64,000 bases of DNA, from positions 62,001-126,000 of the forward strand of contig NZ_JASHIK010000004.1 in the NCBI RefSeq assembly GCF_030733745.1, written 5' to 3'. Positions 55,161-64,000 of the stretch are shown one piece after another. The position numbers were made by a program, and so were the translations under genes. The notes below the pieces were generated by a model. That model was given only the letters and a program-made list of their open reading frames with translations. It did not search any database and was not told the DNA's origin. Origin of the DNA: Stappia sp. MMSF_3263. GTDB taxonomy: Bacteria; Pseudomonadota; Alphaproteobacteria; Rhizobiales; Stappiaceae. Position 1 is the stretch's first letter. Each line of letters starts with the position of its first letter.

Positions 55161-55238
55161 GGCGACCCGTTATCGGGACTGCCACGATGCCCAAGGGCAG
55201 GCCGCGCGACGCGCAGGGCGGGCAAGAAAGAGGTTCTG

Positions 55239-55826
55239 GTGCAGGATCAGGAAACGCGGATCGTCCGGGAAAACGGGCTGGAGGCACGCATCGCGGCGAT
55301 GATCGAGCCGGCGATTGTCGACCTCGGCTTCCGCATCGTGCGCGTCAAGCTGTCGGGCGTCGACGGCATGACCTTGCAGATCATGGCGGAACGCCCGGAC
55401 GGGACCATGTCCGTCGACGACTGCGAGACCGTCAGCCGGGCGATCACGCCGATCCTTGATGTCGAGGATCCGATCAGCCAGGAGTACAATCTCGAAATCT
55501 CGTCGCCGGGCGTCGACCGGCCGCTGGTGCGCGCCATCGATTTCATTCGCTGGAAGGGGCACCTGGTGAAGCTCGAGCTGGCGGTGCCGCGCGACGGCCG
55601 CAAGCGCTTCCGTGGCGAGATCCGTGACGTCGACGGGGGAGACCTGGTGCTCAGGCTCGAGGATCTGCCCGATGACGGCGATCCCGACATCCGCCTCTCG
55701 CTGGCCGACATGGCCGAAGCGCGGTTGATGATGACGGATGCACTGGTCGAGGCCTCGCTGAAAGCGGAAAAGGCGGCGCGCCGCCGCGCCGCGGCGAACG
55801 GTTCCAGCGACGTGGAGGGCGCCTGA
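55239..55826 (+). CDS. rimP: Ribosome maturation factor RimP
   Basis: 195 residues from GTG 55239 (AGAGG 5 nt upstream); no good ATG exists. [27 protein letters not shown] and [41 protein letters not shown] are the conserved RimP core, which binds 30S intermediates. The C-terminal SH3-like domain ([22 protein letters not shown]) and an Ala/Arg-rich tail complete it. First gene of the rimP-nusA-ylxR-infB operon, behind an attenuator. Confidence 0.96.
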   Translation: MQDQETRIVRENGLEARIAAMIEPAIVDLGFRIVRVKLSGVDGMTLQIMAERPDGTMSVDDCETVSRAITPILDVEDPISQEYNLEISSPGVDRPLVRAIDFIRWKGHLVKLELAVPRDGRKRFRGEIRDVDGGDLVLRLEDLPDDGDPDIRLSLADMAEARLMMTDALVEASLKAEKAARRRAAANGSSDVEGA

Positions 55827-55928
55827 CCCTCAAAGGGTCTTGCGATATTTAGCGGGCGACGGCCGGGTGCCGCGCCGTGGTGATGACAGGATGCGCCGGC
55901 GAGACCGGCGCGAGAGGAGTGGACTGAG

Positions 55929-57575
55929 ATGGCAATCAGTGCGAACCGGCTTGAGCTGCTGCAGATCGCCGACGCGGTCGCGCGGGAGAAGTCGATCGAC
56001 CGCGGCATCGTGATCGCGGCGATGGAGGACGCGATCCAGAAGGCGGCGCGTTCGCGCTACGGGTCGGAGACCGAAGTCCGCGCCGAGATCAATCCGCGCA
56101 CCGGCGAGATCAAGCTGCAGCGCCTGCTGCTCGTGGCCGAGGAGGTCGAGAACACCTCGACCGAGATCGGCAAGGAAGAGGCGCTGCGCCGCAATCCGAT
56201 GGCGCAGATCGGCGACTTCATCGCCGAGCCGCTGCCGCCGCTCGACTTCGGTCGCATCGCCGCGCAGTCCGCCAAGCAGGTCATCGTGCAGAAGGTGCGC
56301 GAAGCTGAGCGCGACCGCCAGTTCGACGAGTTCAAGGATCGCATCGGCGAGATCGTCAATGGCGTCGTCAAGCGGGTCGAGTACGGCAACGTCATTGTCG
56401 ACCTCGGCAGGGGCGAGGCGATCGTGCGCCGCGACGAGCTGATCCCGCGCGAACTGTTCCGCACCGGCGACCGGGTTCGCGCCTATATCTACGACGTGCG
56501 CCGCGAACAGCGTGGCCCGCAGGTCTTCCTCTCGCGCACCCATCCGCAGTTCATGGCGAAGCTCTTTGCCCAGGAAGTGCCGGAGATCTACGACGGCGTC
56601 ATCGAGATCCGGGCCGTTGCCCGCGATCCGGGCTCGCGCGCCAAGATCGCCGTGATCTCCAAGGATAGCTCGATCGATCCGGTCGGCGCCTGTGTCGGCA
56701 TGCGCGGCAGCCGCGTCCAGGCGGTGGTCGGGGAACTTCAGGGCGAGAAGATCGATATCATTCCGTGGAACCCGGACAACGCCACCTTCATCGTCAACGC
56801 GCTGCAGCCGGCGGAAGTCAGCAAGGTCGTGCTCGACGAGGATGCCGAGCGTATCGAGGTCGTGGTTCCCGACGAGCAGCTGTCGCTGGCGATCGGCCGC
56901 CGCGGACAGAATGTGCGCCTCGCGTCCCAGCTGACCGGCTGGGCAATCGACATCATGACGGAGCAGGATGAGTCCGAGCGTCGTCAGAAGGAATTCACTG
57001 ACCGCACGCAGCTTTTCATGGATGCGCTCAATGTCGACGAGTTCGTCGGCCAGCTTCTCGCCTCGGAAGGGTTTGCCTCCGTCGAGGAAGTGGCGTATGT
57101 CGAACGCGACGAAGTCGCCACGATCGAGGGTTTCGACGAGGAGACGGCGGACGAAATCCAGGCCCGTGCCCGCGAATATCTCGAAGAGATCGAGGCGAAG
57201 CTCGACGAAGAGCGTCGTGGGCTGGGTGTTTCCGACGACTTGCGCGCCATCGACGGCCTGACGACAGCCATGCTCGTCGCTCTGGGCAAGGATGACGTGA
57301 AGTCGGTCGAGGATCTTGCCGGCTGCGCCACCGACGATCTCGTTGGCTGGACGGAGCGGGCGAATGGCGAGACCACGCGCCACGAGGGCACGCTGACCGG
57401 CTTTGATGTCAGTCGCGCGGATGCCGAGGCGATGATCATGGCGGCCCGTGTCGAGGCCGGCTGGATCTCCGAAGAGGATCTCGTCGAGGACGAGGCGCCT
57501 GCCGATGAAGATGCGGCCGGTGACGAGGACGAGCAGTCCGGCATCGCGGCCACGGGCGTGGTGCACGAGGTCTGA
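55929..57575 (+). CDS. nusA: Transcription termination/antitermination factor NusA
   Basis: 548 residues. The N-terminal RNAP-binding domain (about 1-125), S1 domain (about 130-200, GEIVNGVVKRVEYGNVIVDLGRGEAIV), two KH domains (about 210-345, containing DPVGACVGMRGSRVQAVVGELQGEKIDII and LSLAIGRRGQNVRLASQLTGWAIDI) and acidic helix-hairpin-helix repeats (about 370-500) are all visible. It modulates pausing, termination and antitermination. GAGAGGAG precedes the start. The acidic tail is longer than in Gram-positives, similar to other Gram-negatives. Confidence 0.98.
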   Translation: MAISANRLELLQIADAVAREKSIDRGIVIAAMEDAIQKAARSRYGSETEVRAEINPRTGEIKLQRLLLVAEEVENTSTEIGKEEALRRNPMAQIGDFIAEPLPPLDFGRIAAQSAKQVIVQKVREAERDRQFDEFKDRIGEIVNGVVKRVEYGNVIVDLGRGEAIVRRDELIPRELFRTGDRVRAYIYDVRREQRGPQVFLSRTHPQFMAKLFAQEVPEIYDGVIEIRAVARDPGSRAKIAVISKDSSIDPVGACVGMRGSRVQAVVGELQGEKIDIIPWNPDNATFIVNALQPAEVSKVVLDEDAERIEVVVPDEQLSLAIGRRGQNVRLASQLTGWAIDIMTEQDESERRQKEFTDRTQLFMDALNVDEFVGQLLASEGFASVEEVAYVERDEVATIEGFDEETADEIQARAREYLEEIEAKLDEERRGLGVSDDLRAIDGLTTAMLVALGKDDVKSVEDLAGCATDDLVGWTERANGETTRHEGTLTGFDVSRADAEAMIMAARVEAGWISEEDLVEDEAPADEDAAGDEDEQSGIAATGVVHEV

Positions 57576-57618
57576 GCAAGCAAACGGCCGGGTCGGAAGC
57601 GATCGGCGGAGCAAGACG

Positions 57619-58299
57619 GTGCCGAGGCGAAACGAACCGCTGGAACGAAGCTGCGCCCTGACGCGCAATGTCCGACCGGTCGAGGAAATGATCCGCTTCG
57701 TGGCGGGGCCGGACGGTGTCCTGGTGCCGGATCTGAAGCGCAGGCTGCCCGGACGGGGGGTCTGGATCACGGCAAGCCGGGACGCGGTTGCCGCGGCACA
57801 GAAGAAAAAAGTCTTTCCGCGCGCCCTCAAGGACGGGAGCGTGCGGATCGAAGGTGATCTTGCCGAGCAGGTCGACAATCTGCTCGAACGGTCCGCGCTC
57901 AACGCGGTTTCGCTTGCCAGGAAGGCGGGCGAGGTCCTTGCCGGTTTCTCCAAGGTGGAGGCGGCGCTGCGCGGGCAGGAAGTGATCGGTCTCGTCCAGG
58001 CGCGCGATGGCGGCGACGACGGGGCACGCAAGCTCGCGGCGATCGCGCGGGCACGATTTGCCGACGCTGGCACCTGCCGGATGATCGGTTGTTTTACGTC
58101 GACTCAATTGGATTTGGCATTGGGTCGGTCAAATGTGATACATGCTGCACTGCTTGCAGGTCGGGCAGGCGAGAATGCTCTCGTCCGGATTGAAGAACTG
58201 GAGCGTTTTCGTTCCGGTTCCGACAATGACCCTGTTTCCGGAACGCACGGCGTTCCGGCGGCAAATGACGGTGCGGGCAATGCGGTGATCCAGGACTGA
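57619..58299 (+). CDS. YlxR-type RNA-binding protein fused to L7Ae-like domain
   Basis: 226 residues from GTG 57619 (GGAG 8 nt upstream). Residues 1-90 are DUF448/YlxR ([43 protein letters not shown]), and about 100-200 form an L7Ae/L30e-like domain ([48 protein letters not shown]). The fused form is normal in Hyphomicrobiales. It probably binds RNA in the nusA-infB operon; YlxR homologues have been linked to ribosomal RNA or RNase P control, unproven here. It ends 7 bp before infB. Confidence 0.9.
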   Translation: MPRRNEPLERSCALTRNVRPVEEMIRFVAGPDGVLVPDLKRRLPGRGVWITASRDAVAAAQKKKVFPRALKDGSVRIEGDLAEQVDNLLERSALNAVSLARKAGEVLAGFSKVEAALRGQEVIGLVQARDGGDDGARKLAAIARARFADAGTCRMIGCFTSTQLDLALGRSNVIHAALLAGRAGENALVRIEELERFRSGSDNDPVSGTHGVPAANDGAGNAVIQD

Positions 58300-58306
58300 A
58301 GGCGAT

Positions 58307-60988
58307 ATGAGCGAAACGAAAAACCCCGGCGACAAGACGATCAGCATGGAGCGCAAGACACTGGGCCTGAAACGCTCCGGCGTTGAACAGGGCACGGTCC
58401 GTCAGAGCTTCTCGCACGGCCGCACGAAGGCGGTCGTGGTGGAGAAGAAGAAGCGCCGCGTCGTCCTGCCGGGCGAGACGGCCAAGCCCGAGCACGAGGC
58501 CGAGCCGGTCGCCAAGGCGCCGCCGGCTCGCGAGCGTCGTGCCGACATCGAGCCCGGCCCGTCCAATGCCGCCGCCGACGGCGCGGCGGCACGCCGTGCC
58601 GCGTCCGGCCAGCGTCCGCGTGGCGGCAACATCCTGCGCACCCTGACCGACGACGAAGCTGCTGCCCGTCAGGCCGCGCTGGTCGAGGCACAGCGCCGCG
58701 ACATCGAGGACCGCAAGCGTCGCGAGGAAGAGGAGCGGCTGCGCGCCATCGAGGACGAGCGCCGCAAGGTCGAGGAAGCCGCGCGCGCCAAGCAGGAGGC
58801 CGAAGAGGCCGCCCGTCGCGCAGCCGAGGAAGCTCTCCGTGGCCCGGCCGAAGGCGACGAGGCCCGCGAAAAGGTTTCCGCCGCCGATGCCGCAGCGGCC
58901 ATGGCTGCCGTCGTGTCCGACGGTGCCCCGGCCCAGCCGGCCGCGACCGACGATCGTCCGGCCCGCAAGCCTGCCGCAGCCACTGCGGCACCGGCGCGCG
59001 CCGCGGACGGAGAGGGCGATGCCCGCAAGACCGTCAAGGCCGTCAAGCGCACCAAGACCGCGCCGGAGCGCCCGACACCGGTTCGCACCGGTGACGACCG
59101 CCGCCGCTCGAAGCTGACGATTTCGTCGGCCACCGGCGACGACGAGGGGCGCAGCCGTTCGCTTGCCTCGTTGCGTCGCCGCCGCGAGAAGGAAAAGCGC
59201 GCCGGCCAGCAGGTGGTTCGCGAGAAGATCTCCCGCGAGGTCGTGCTGCCCGAGGCGATCACCATCCAGGACCTGGCCAACCGCATGGCCGAACGGGCTG
59301 TCGACGTGATCAAGCTTCTGATGAAGCAGGGCCAGATGCTGAAGATCAACGATGTGATCGATGCGGACACGGCCGAGCTGATCGCCGAGGAAATGGGGCA
59401 CACCGTGAAGCGTGTCTCCGAATCCGACGTCGAGGAAGGCCTGTTCTCCGCTGCGGACGACAACGATACGCTGGTTCAGCGCCCGCCCGTGGTCACCATC
59501 ATGGGCCATGTCGACCACGGCAAGACGTCGTTGCTTGATGCGCTGCGCCGTTCCAACGTGGTGCAGGGCGAGGCCGGTGGCATCACCCAGCATATCGGCG
59601 CCTATCAGGTCGACCGCGACGGCAACAAGATCACCTTCATCGATACGCCGGGCCACGCGGCCTTCACCCAGATGCGTGCCCGTGGCGCCAAGGCGACCGA
59701 TATCGTCATCCTCGTGGTGGCCGCCGACGACGGCGTCATGCCGCAGACCAAGGAAGCGATCGCCCACGCCAAGGCGGCGAACGTGCCGATCATCGTGGCG
59801 ATCAACAAGATCGACAAGCCGTCGGCCGACCCTGGCCGTGTCCGCACCGATCTCCTGCGTGAGGATATCGTGGTGGAGTCGATGGGCGGCGACGTCATCG
59901 ATGTCGAGGTTTCCGCAGCCAAGGGCACCAATCTCGACAAGCTGCTGGAGATGATCCTGCTGCAATCCGAGGTCCTGGAGCTCAAGGCCAACCCGAACCG
60001 CACCGCCGAAGGCATCGTCATCGAGGCGCAGCTCGACAAGGGGCGCGGCCCGGTTGCGACCGTCCTCGTGCAGAAGGGAACGCTCAAGGTCGGCGATATC
60101 CTGGTGGCGGGCGCCGAGTGGGGCCGCGTGCGCGCCATGCTCGACGAGAACAGCCAGCAGGAAAAGGAAGCCGGTCCGTCGAAGCCTGTCGAGGTGCTCG
60201 GTTTCAACGGCACGCCCGAGGCCGGCGACATGGTCGCCGTGGTCGAGAACGAGGCGCGGGCCCGCGAGATCGTCGAGTATCGCCAGCGCCAGAAGCGCGA
60301 GAAGACCAGCATTCGCGACATCGGCGCGCGCGGTTCGCTCGAGCAGATGATGAATCGCCTGCAGGAAAGCGGCCACAAGGAAACGCCGCTTCTCATCAAG
60401 GGCGACGTGCAGGGTTCGGTCGAGGCGATCGCCGGCGCCCTGGAGGCGCTCGGCACCGACGAGGTCAAGGCGCGCGTGTTGCATGCCGGCGTTGGCGGCA
60501 TCACCGAGAGCGACGTCACGCTGGCTGCCGCATCCGGCGCACCGATCATCGGCTTCAACGTGCGTGCCAACAAGCAGGCGCGCGACGCGGCCGAGCGCGA
60601 GGGCATCGAGATCCGCTACTACAACATCATCTACAACCTCGTGGATGACGTGAAGGCGGCGATGTCGGGCCTGCTCTCCCCGGAGCGCCGCGAGACCTTC
60701 CTTGGCAATGCGGAGATCCTGGAGATCTTCAATATCACCAAGGTCGGCAAGGTTGCCGGTTGCCGGGTGACCGAAGGCATCGTGGAGCGCGGCGCGGAAG
60801 TGCGCCTGATCCGCGAGAATGTCGTCATTCACGAAGGCAAGCTCGGCACGCTCAAGCGCTACAAGGACGAGGTGAAGGAAGTTCAGTCCGGCCAGGAGTG
60901 CGGCATGAACTTCGTCAGCTACCAGGACATGCGCCCGGGCGACGTCATCGAGTGCTACCGGGTGGAGGAGATCGCGCGCACCCTGTAA
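58307..60988 (+). CDS. infB: Translation initiation factor IF-2
   Basis: 893 residues. A long charged, Ala/Arg/Glu-rich N-terminal region (about 1-300, coiled-coil [24 protein letters not shown]) precedes the IF2_N helix bundle ([27 protein letters not shown]) and the G domain with GHVDHGKT (400-407), DTPGHAAF and NKIDKP. Domains II-IV end with [32 protein letters not shown] and the fMet-tRNA-binding part. It joins initiator tRNA to the 30S subunit. Followed by a strong terminator. Confidence 0.99.
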   Translation: MSETKNPGDKTISMERKTLGLKRSGVEQGTVRQSFSHGRTKAVVVEKKKRRVVLPGETAKPEHEAEPVAKAPPARERRADIEPGPSNAAADGAAARRAASGQRPRGGNILRTLTDDEAAARQAALVEAQRRDIEDRKRREEEERLRAIEDERRKVEEAARAKQEAEEAARRAAEEALRGPAEGDEAREKVSAADAAAAMAAVVSDGAPAQPAATDDRPARKPAAATAAPARAADGEGDARKTVKAVKRTKTAPERPTPVRTGDDRRRSKLTISSATGDDEGRSRSLASLRRRREKEKRAGQQVVREKISREVVLPEAITIQDLANRMAERAVDVIKLLMKQGQMLKINDVIDADTAELIAEEMGHTVKRVSESDVEEGLFSAADDNDTLVQRPPVVTIMGHVDHGKTSLLDALRRSNVVQGEAGGITQHIGAYQVDRDGNKITFIDTPGHAAFTQMRARGAKATDIVILVVAADDGVMPQTKEAIAHAKAANVPIIVAINKIDKPSADPGRVRTDLLREDIVVESMGGDVIDVEVSAAKGTNLDKLLEMILLQSEVLELKANPNRTAEGIVIEAQLDKGRGPVATVLVQKGTLKVGDILVAGAEWGRVRAMLDENSQQEKEAGPSKPVEVLGFNGTPEAGDMVAVVENEARAREIVEYRQRQKREKTSIRDIGARGSLEQMMNRLQESGHKETPLLIKGDVQGSVEAIAGALEALGTDEVKARVLHAGVGGITESDVTLAAASGAPIIGFNVRANKQARDAAEREGIEIRYYNIIYNLVDDVKAAMSGLLSPERRETFLGNAEILEIFNITKVGKVAGCRVTEGIVERGAEVRLIRENVVIHEGKLGTLKRYKDEVKEVQSGQECGMNFVSYQDMRPGDVIECYRVEEIARTL

Positions 60989-61011
60989 GGGGGCGCGCCA
61001 CATCCGTTTTG

Positions 61012-61041
61012 CGCCGGCGGGAACAATCCCGCCGGCGTTTT
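61012..61041 (+). terminator. Rho-independent terminator after infB
   Basis: CGCCGGCGGGA and TCCCGCCGGCG make a perfect 11-bp stem with an ACAA loop, followed by TTTTCCGTTT. It lies 24 bp after the infB stop, so rbfA-truB-rpsO may need read-through or their own start. Confidence 0.85.
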
Positions 61042-61124
61042 CCGTTTCGCCGGGACATGCGCTTCCCGCCGCCGGCGCCGCCGCTTGAGGCAAAGCGCCG
61101 CCTTAACCCAACTGGACCGGTTTC

Positions 61125-61553
61125 ATGGCCAATTCGAACAGGACCCCCGCAGGGATGCCCTCGCAGCGCCAGCTGCGGGTCGGCGAGCTCGTGCGCAAGG
61201 AGGTCTCCGACATTCTGGCGCGCGGGACGCTTGCCGATCCCGTTCTCGACGGCACCATCGTCTCCGTGCCGGAAGTGCGCATGACGCCCGATCTCAGGCT
61301 GGCGAACTGCCTGGTGATGCCGCTTGGCGGCAAGGATGCCGACAAGGTCGTCGCGGCGCTCAACCGCAGTTCCCGTCACATCCGTCGCGAGCTCGGCCGG
61401 CGGCTGACGATGAAATTTCTTCCCGACGTGCGCTTTGTCATCGACACGCGTTTCGATGACGACGACCGCATCACCTCGCTGCTGCGCCGCGAAGACGTGC
61501 GCCGCGACATCGAGGACGAGGATGAGGACGGCCAGGACCGGGACGGGCACTGA
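61125..61553 (+). CDS. rbfA: Ribosome-binding factor A
   Basis: 142 residues, KH-like fold. SQRQLRVGELVRKEVSDILARGTL, VSVPEVRMTPDLRLANCLVMPLGGKDADKVVAALNRSSRHIRRELGRRLTMKFLPDVRFVIDTRFDDDDRI is an unmistakable RbfA. It binds 30S precursors near the 16S 5' helix. The C-terminus is strongly acidic (DEDEDGQDRDGH), longer than in E. coli. truB follows after 4 bp. Confidence 0.97.
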   Translation: MANSNRTPAGMPSQRQLRVGELVRKEVSDILARGTLADPVLDGTIVSVPEVRMTPDLRLANCLVMPLGGKDADKVVAALNRSSRHIRRELGRRLTMKFLPDVRFVIDTRFDDDDRITSLLRREDVRRDIEDEDEDGQDRDGH

Positions 61554-61557
61554 CGCG

Positions 61558-62550
61558 ATGGGACGGCGCAGCAAGGCGAACCGCAACCGCATCGACGGCT
61601 GGCTTGTACTCGACAAGCCGGTCGGGATCACCTCCAACGACGCGCTCACCCGCCTGAAGAAGATCTTTCATCCCGAGAAGGTCGGCCATGCGGGAACGCT
61701 TGACCCGCTCGCCTCGGGCCTGCTGCCGGTGGCCTTCGGCGAGGCCACGAAGACGGTCTCCTTCGCCATGGACGGACGCAAGGTCTACCGGTTCACCGCG
61801 CGCTGGGGTGAGGCAACGGAGACCGACGACACCGAAGGCGAAGTCGTCGAGACCTGCCAGATACGGCCGTCGGCCGCCGACATCACCGCGATCCTGCCCG
61901 AGTTCCGGGGCACGATCAGCCAGGTTCCGCCCAAGTATTCGGCCATCAAGGTGGATGGCGCGCGCGCCTACGATCTGGCGCGCGACGGCGAGACGGTCGA
62001 GCTGGCAGCCCGTGACATCGAGGTTCATCGGCTGGACCTGGTCGAATGCCCGGATCCCGATCATGCGGTTTTCGAGGCCGAATGCGGCAAGGGGACCTAT
62101 GTCCGCGCCCTGGCGCGCGACATCGCGCGCCGGCTCGGCACCTGCGCCCATGTCGCGGAACTGCGGCGTCTTGTCGTTGGTCCCTTTGACGAGGCGGACA
62201 TGATTCCGCTGGAAACTCTCGAAGAGTTGGGGCAATGTGCGCCCGGCGGGGGCCTCACCGGGGCCCACGCCGATTTTGTTTTGCCTGTTGCGACCGCGCT
62301 GGACGACATCCCGGCGCTGGCCGTCAGCCGGCAGGACGCCGCCCGCCTCAGAAGAGGGCAGGGCGTTTTGCTGCGCGGGCGGGATGCCCCGGCGTCTACC
62401 GGTCTCGTTTCAGTTACCACTCACGGAGAGTTGGTGGCGATCGGCGAGGTCGAGCGCGGGGAACTTCTGCCACGGCGCGTTTTCAATCTCGCGGAGGACA
62501 CATCCACCGCGACCATCGTCGAAAGGACAACCGATGTCGATTACCGCTGA
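61558..62550 (+). CDS. truB: tRNA pseudouridine(55) synthase TruB
   Basis: 330 residues from ATG 61558. The catalytic aspartate D49 is in [43 protein letters not shown] opens the fold. [20 protein letters not shown] and [27 protein letters not shown] are the conserved RNA-contacting motifs. A C-terminal PUA-like region follows. Forms psi55 in the T-loop. It overlaps the rpsO start by 17 bp. Confidence 0.98.
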   Translation: MGRRSKANRNRIDGWLVLDKPVGITSNDALTRLKKIFHPEKVGHAGTLDPLASGLLPVAFGEATKTVSFAMDGRKVYRFTARWGEATETDDTEGEVVETCQIRPSAADITAILPEFRGTISQVPPKYSAIKVDGARAYDLARDGETVELAARDIEVHRLDLVECPDPDHAVFEAECGKGTYVRALARDIARRLGTCAHVAELRRLVVGPFDEADMIPLETLEELGQCAPGGGLTGAHADFVLPVATALDDIPALAVSRQDAARLRRGQGVLLRGRDAPASTGLVSVTTHGELVAIGEVERGELLPRRVFNLAEDTSTATIVERTTDVDYR

Positions 62551-62803
62551 ACGCAAGGCGGAACTGATCAAGGAATATGCGATCAAGGAAGGTGACACGG
62601 GGTCTGCCGATGTGCAGGTCGCGATCCTCACCGAGCGGATCGCCAACCTCACGGAACACTTCAAGGGTCATGGCAAGGACAACCACTCCCGCCGCGGCCT
62701 CCTGAAGATGGTGAGCCTGCGCCGGTCGCTTCTCGATTACCTGAAGAAGACCGAAGAAGGCCGCTACCAGGACCTGATCAAGCGTCTCGGCCTGCGCCGC
62801 TGA
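62534..62803 (+). CDS. rpsO: 30S ribosomal protein S15
   Basis: 89 residues, the standard length. [69 protein letters not shown] is diagnostic for S15, which binds the central 16S domain. AAGGA lies 7 nt before the ATG, inside the end of truB. pnp follows after a structured gap, the usual rpsO-pnp pairing. Confidence 0.99.
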   Translation: MSITAERKAELIKEYAIKEGDTGSADVQVAILTERIANLTEHFKGHGKDNHSRRGLLKMVSLRRSLLDYLKKTEEGRYQDLIKRLGLRR

Positions 62804-62812
62804 CGACACGGC

Positions 62813-62840
62813 AACGCGGCGTCCGAAAGGGCGCCGCGTT
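62813..62840 (+). terminator. Stem-loop between rpsO and pnp
   Basis: AACGCGGCGTCC pairs with GGGCGCCGCGTT (12 bp, one G-T) around a GAAA tetraloop, 10 bp after the rpsO stop. There is no T-tract, so it is more likely a partial terminator or RNA-processing/stability structure than a full stop. Confidence 0.6.
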
Positions 62841-62884
62841 CGCGTATCCGCCGTCCGCAAAGGGGCGGCCGGGTGACGGTCATG

Positions 62885-62953
62885 GGGCAGGATAGCAGGT
62901 GGCTTGCATGCCCGGCGAGAAGCCGGGCTCACGAGCTCCCCGCTGTCTTGCCC
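62885..62953 (+). promoter_or_regulatory. Long stem in the pnp 5' leader
   Basis: GGGCAGGATAGC (62885-62896) pairs with GCTGTCTTGCCC (62942-62953), 12 bp with two G-T wobbles, enclosing an inner hairpin CCCGGC-GAGAA-GCCGGG (62911-62927). Its position, about 110 nt before pnp, matches the E. coli pnp leader stem that RNase III cuts for PNPase autoregulation. Function here is inferred from position and shape. Confidence 0.55.
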
Positions 62954-63064
62954 GTGGCGCGTCTCGTACCGGTGCGAGGGCATGGTGCCGCTCGTACCAC
63001 CCCATGGGAATGACCCGCGCGAGGCCATTTGGGCGCCGCGGGTGACCGAAAGCTAGGATAGAGC

Positions 63065-64000
63065 ATGTTTGATATTCATCGCGTGGAAGTCGACTGGGGC
63101 GGACGCCCGCTGACGCTGGAGACGGGCAAGGTTGCCCGCCAGGCGGACGGCGCGGTTCTCGCGACCTATGGCGAGACCAAGGTGCTGGCCACCGTCGTCG
63201 CCGCCAAGGAGCCGAAGCCCGGCCAGGACTTCTTCCCGCTGACCGTGAACTACCAGGAAAAGGCCTATGCGGCCGGCAAGATCCCGGGTGGCTTCTTCAA
63301 GCGCGAGGGACGCCCCTCGGAGCATGAGACGCTGACCTCGCGCCTGATCGACCGTCCGATCCGCCCGCTCTTCGTCGATGGTTTCAAGTGCGACACCCAG
63401 GTGATCATCACCGTCCTGTCGCATGACATGGAAAACGCGCCGGACATTCTTGCCATGGTGGCGGCTTCCGCGGCCCTGACCATCTCCGGCATTCCCTTCA
63501 TGGGGCCGATCGGCGGCGCCCGCGTTGGCTACATCAACGGCGAGTATGTCCTCAATCCGCTGATCGACGACATGTCTGAATCCTCGCTCGACCTGATCGT
63601 TGCCGGCACCGGCGAAGCCGTGCTGATGGTCGAGTCCGAAGCCAAGGAACTGACCGAAGACGCCATGCTCGGCGCCGTCATGTTCGGCTTCAAGGGCTTC
63701 CAGACGGTGATCGACGCGATCATCAAGCTGGCCGAGACCGCGGCTCGCGCACCGCGTGAGGTGAACCTTCCGGATCATTCGGACCTGGCTGCGCGCATCA
63801 AGGCGCTGGCCGCCGACGACCTGACCGCTGCCTACGCGATCCGCGAGAAGAGCGAGCGCAAGGCCGCTGTCGACGCCGTCAAGGCCAAGGTCGTCGAGAC
63901 GCTGACCGCCGAAGCCGGCGACGCCGGCATCGACAAGGTCGTTGTTGGCGATCTCTTCAAGAAGGCCGAGGCCAGCATCGTGCGCGGCGCGATCCTCGAC
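63065..64000 (+). CDS. pnp: Polyribonucleotide nucleotidyltransferase (PNPase), N-terminal part, cut by window edge
   Basis: The first 312 residues are inside the window; the family is normally about 700 long. The first RNase PH domain shows [62 protein letters not shown] and [12 protein letters not shown]. The following all-helical linker begins near 215. The second PH domain with the phosphorolytic site and the KH/S1 domains lie beyond the edge. It degrades RNA 3' to 5' with phosphate. AGGATAG is 8 nt before ATG 63065. A folded leader precedes it. Confidence 0.98.
   Translation, partial: MFDIHRVEVDWGGRPLTLETGKVARQADGAVLATYGETKVLATVVAAKEPKPGQDFFPLTVNYQEKAYAAGKIPGGFFKREGRPSEHETLTSRLIDRPIRPLFVDGFKCDTQVIITVLSHDMENAPDILAMVAASAALTISGIPFMGPIGGARVGYINGEYVLNPLIDDMSESSLDLIVAGTGEAVLMVESEAKELTEDAMLGAVMFGFKGFQTVIDAIIKLAETAARAPREVNLPDHSDLAARIKALAADDLTAAYAIREKSERKAAVDAVKAKVVETLTAEAGDAGIDKVVVGDLFKKAEASIVRGAILD

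Noticed and set aside
58094..61093. A 999-codon open frame antisense to infB
   Set aside because: It is the shadow of infB codon periodicity in GC-rich DNA; it encodes a Gly/Arg/Asp/His-rich string with no recognisable domain, while infB is certain.

Overview
The window is GC-rich chromosomal DNA from an alphaproteobacterium, most likely order Hyphomicrobiales (Rhizobiales). The signs are core gene orders and families typical of that group: hslV-acetyltransferase-hslU, tsaB-rimI-fur/mur-plsC-miaB-phoH-ybeY-corC-lnt-XRE-metK-trmB, rimP-nusA-ylxR-infB-rbfA-truB-rpsO-pnp, a Sinorhizobium-type phospholipid N-methyltransferase, a DUF992 protein, and a Fur/Mur protein without the CxxC zinc motif. 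A marine or Stappia-like member would fit, but the species cannot be fixed from the sequence. There is no phage, transposase, integrase, CRISPR array or rRNA operon. One intact tRNA (Ser, GGA) and one damaged copy of it are present.

Positions 1-14,000 are accessory. They hold a methyltransferase end, a VOC protein, a sulfatase/phosphonate monoester hydrolase-type enzyme, a lower-GC DUF1801 gene, a divergent GlxA-type regulator/DJ-1 protein pair bracketed by the two tRNA-Ser copies, msrA, a TetR/serine-hydrolase unit, a GntR-dioxygenase-SDR operon, a YjbR protein, a flavin reductase and a PmtA-like methyltransferase. Positions 14,000-18,500 carry dnaK and dnaJ with an FkbM methyltransferase gene between them, overlapping the dnaJ start.

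Positions 18,700-38,000 are transport and catabolism: SulP plus universal stress protein, pdxH, a chemotaxis receptor, a DUF992 protein, molybdate uptake (modE-like regulator, a near-ideal Mo-box palindrome, modABC), a second SulP coupled to a small XRE regulator, a phnDCE1E2 phosphonate/phosphate ABC transporter behind a PHO-box-like site, and a methionine-degradation locus matching the Pseudomonas mde arrangement (Lrp-type regulator divergent from methionine gamma-lyase, then a homodimeric E1 2-oxoacid dehydrogenase).

Positions 38,000-64,000 are core housekeeping: HslVU protease behind a sigma-32-like promoter, an Nfu iron-sulfur protein, tRNA modification (tsaB, miaB, trmB, truB), metal regulation, phospholipid and lipoprotein acylation, SAM synthesis, and the translation/transcription operon from rimP to pnp. 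That operon begins with a promoter and an attenuator-like rimP leader. rpsO and pnp are separated by a highly folded leader.

No fully new multi-gene system is evident. The points most worth a second look are the tRNA-Ser duplication around the GlxA/DJ-1 pair, two related stem-loop elements between ybeY and corC, twin 15-bp repeats around the GntR promoter, the dnaK-FkbM-dnaJ arrangement, and the EctD-like dioxygenase cluster. All coordinates and motifs were read by eye; no database search was run.
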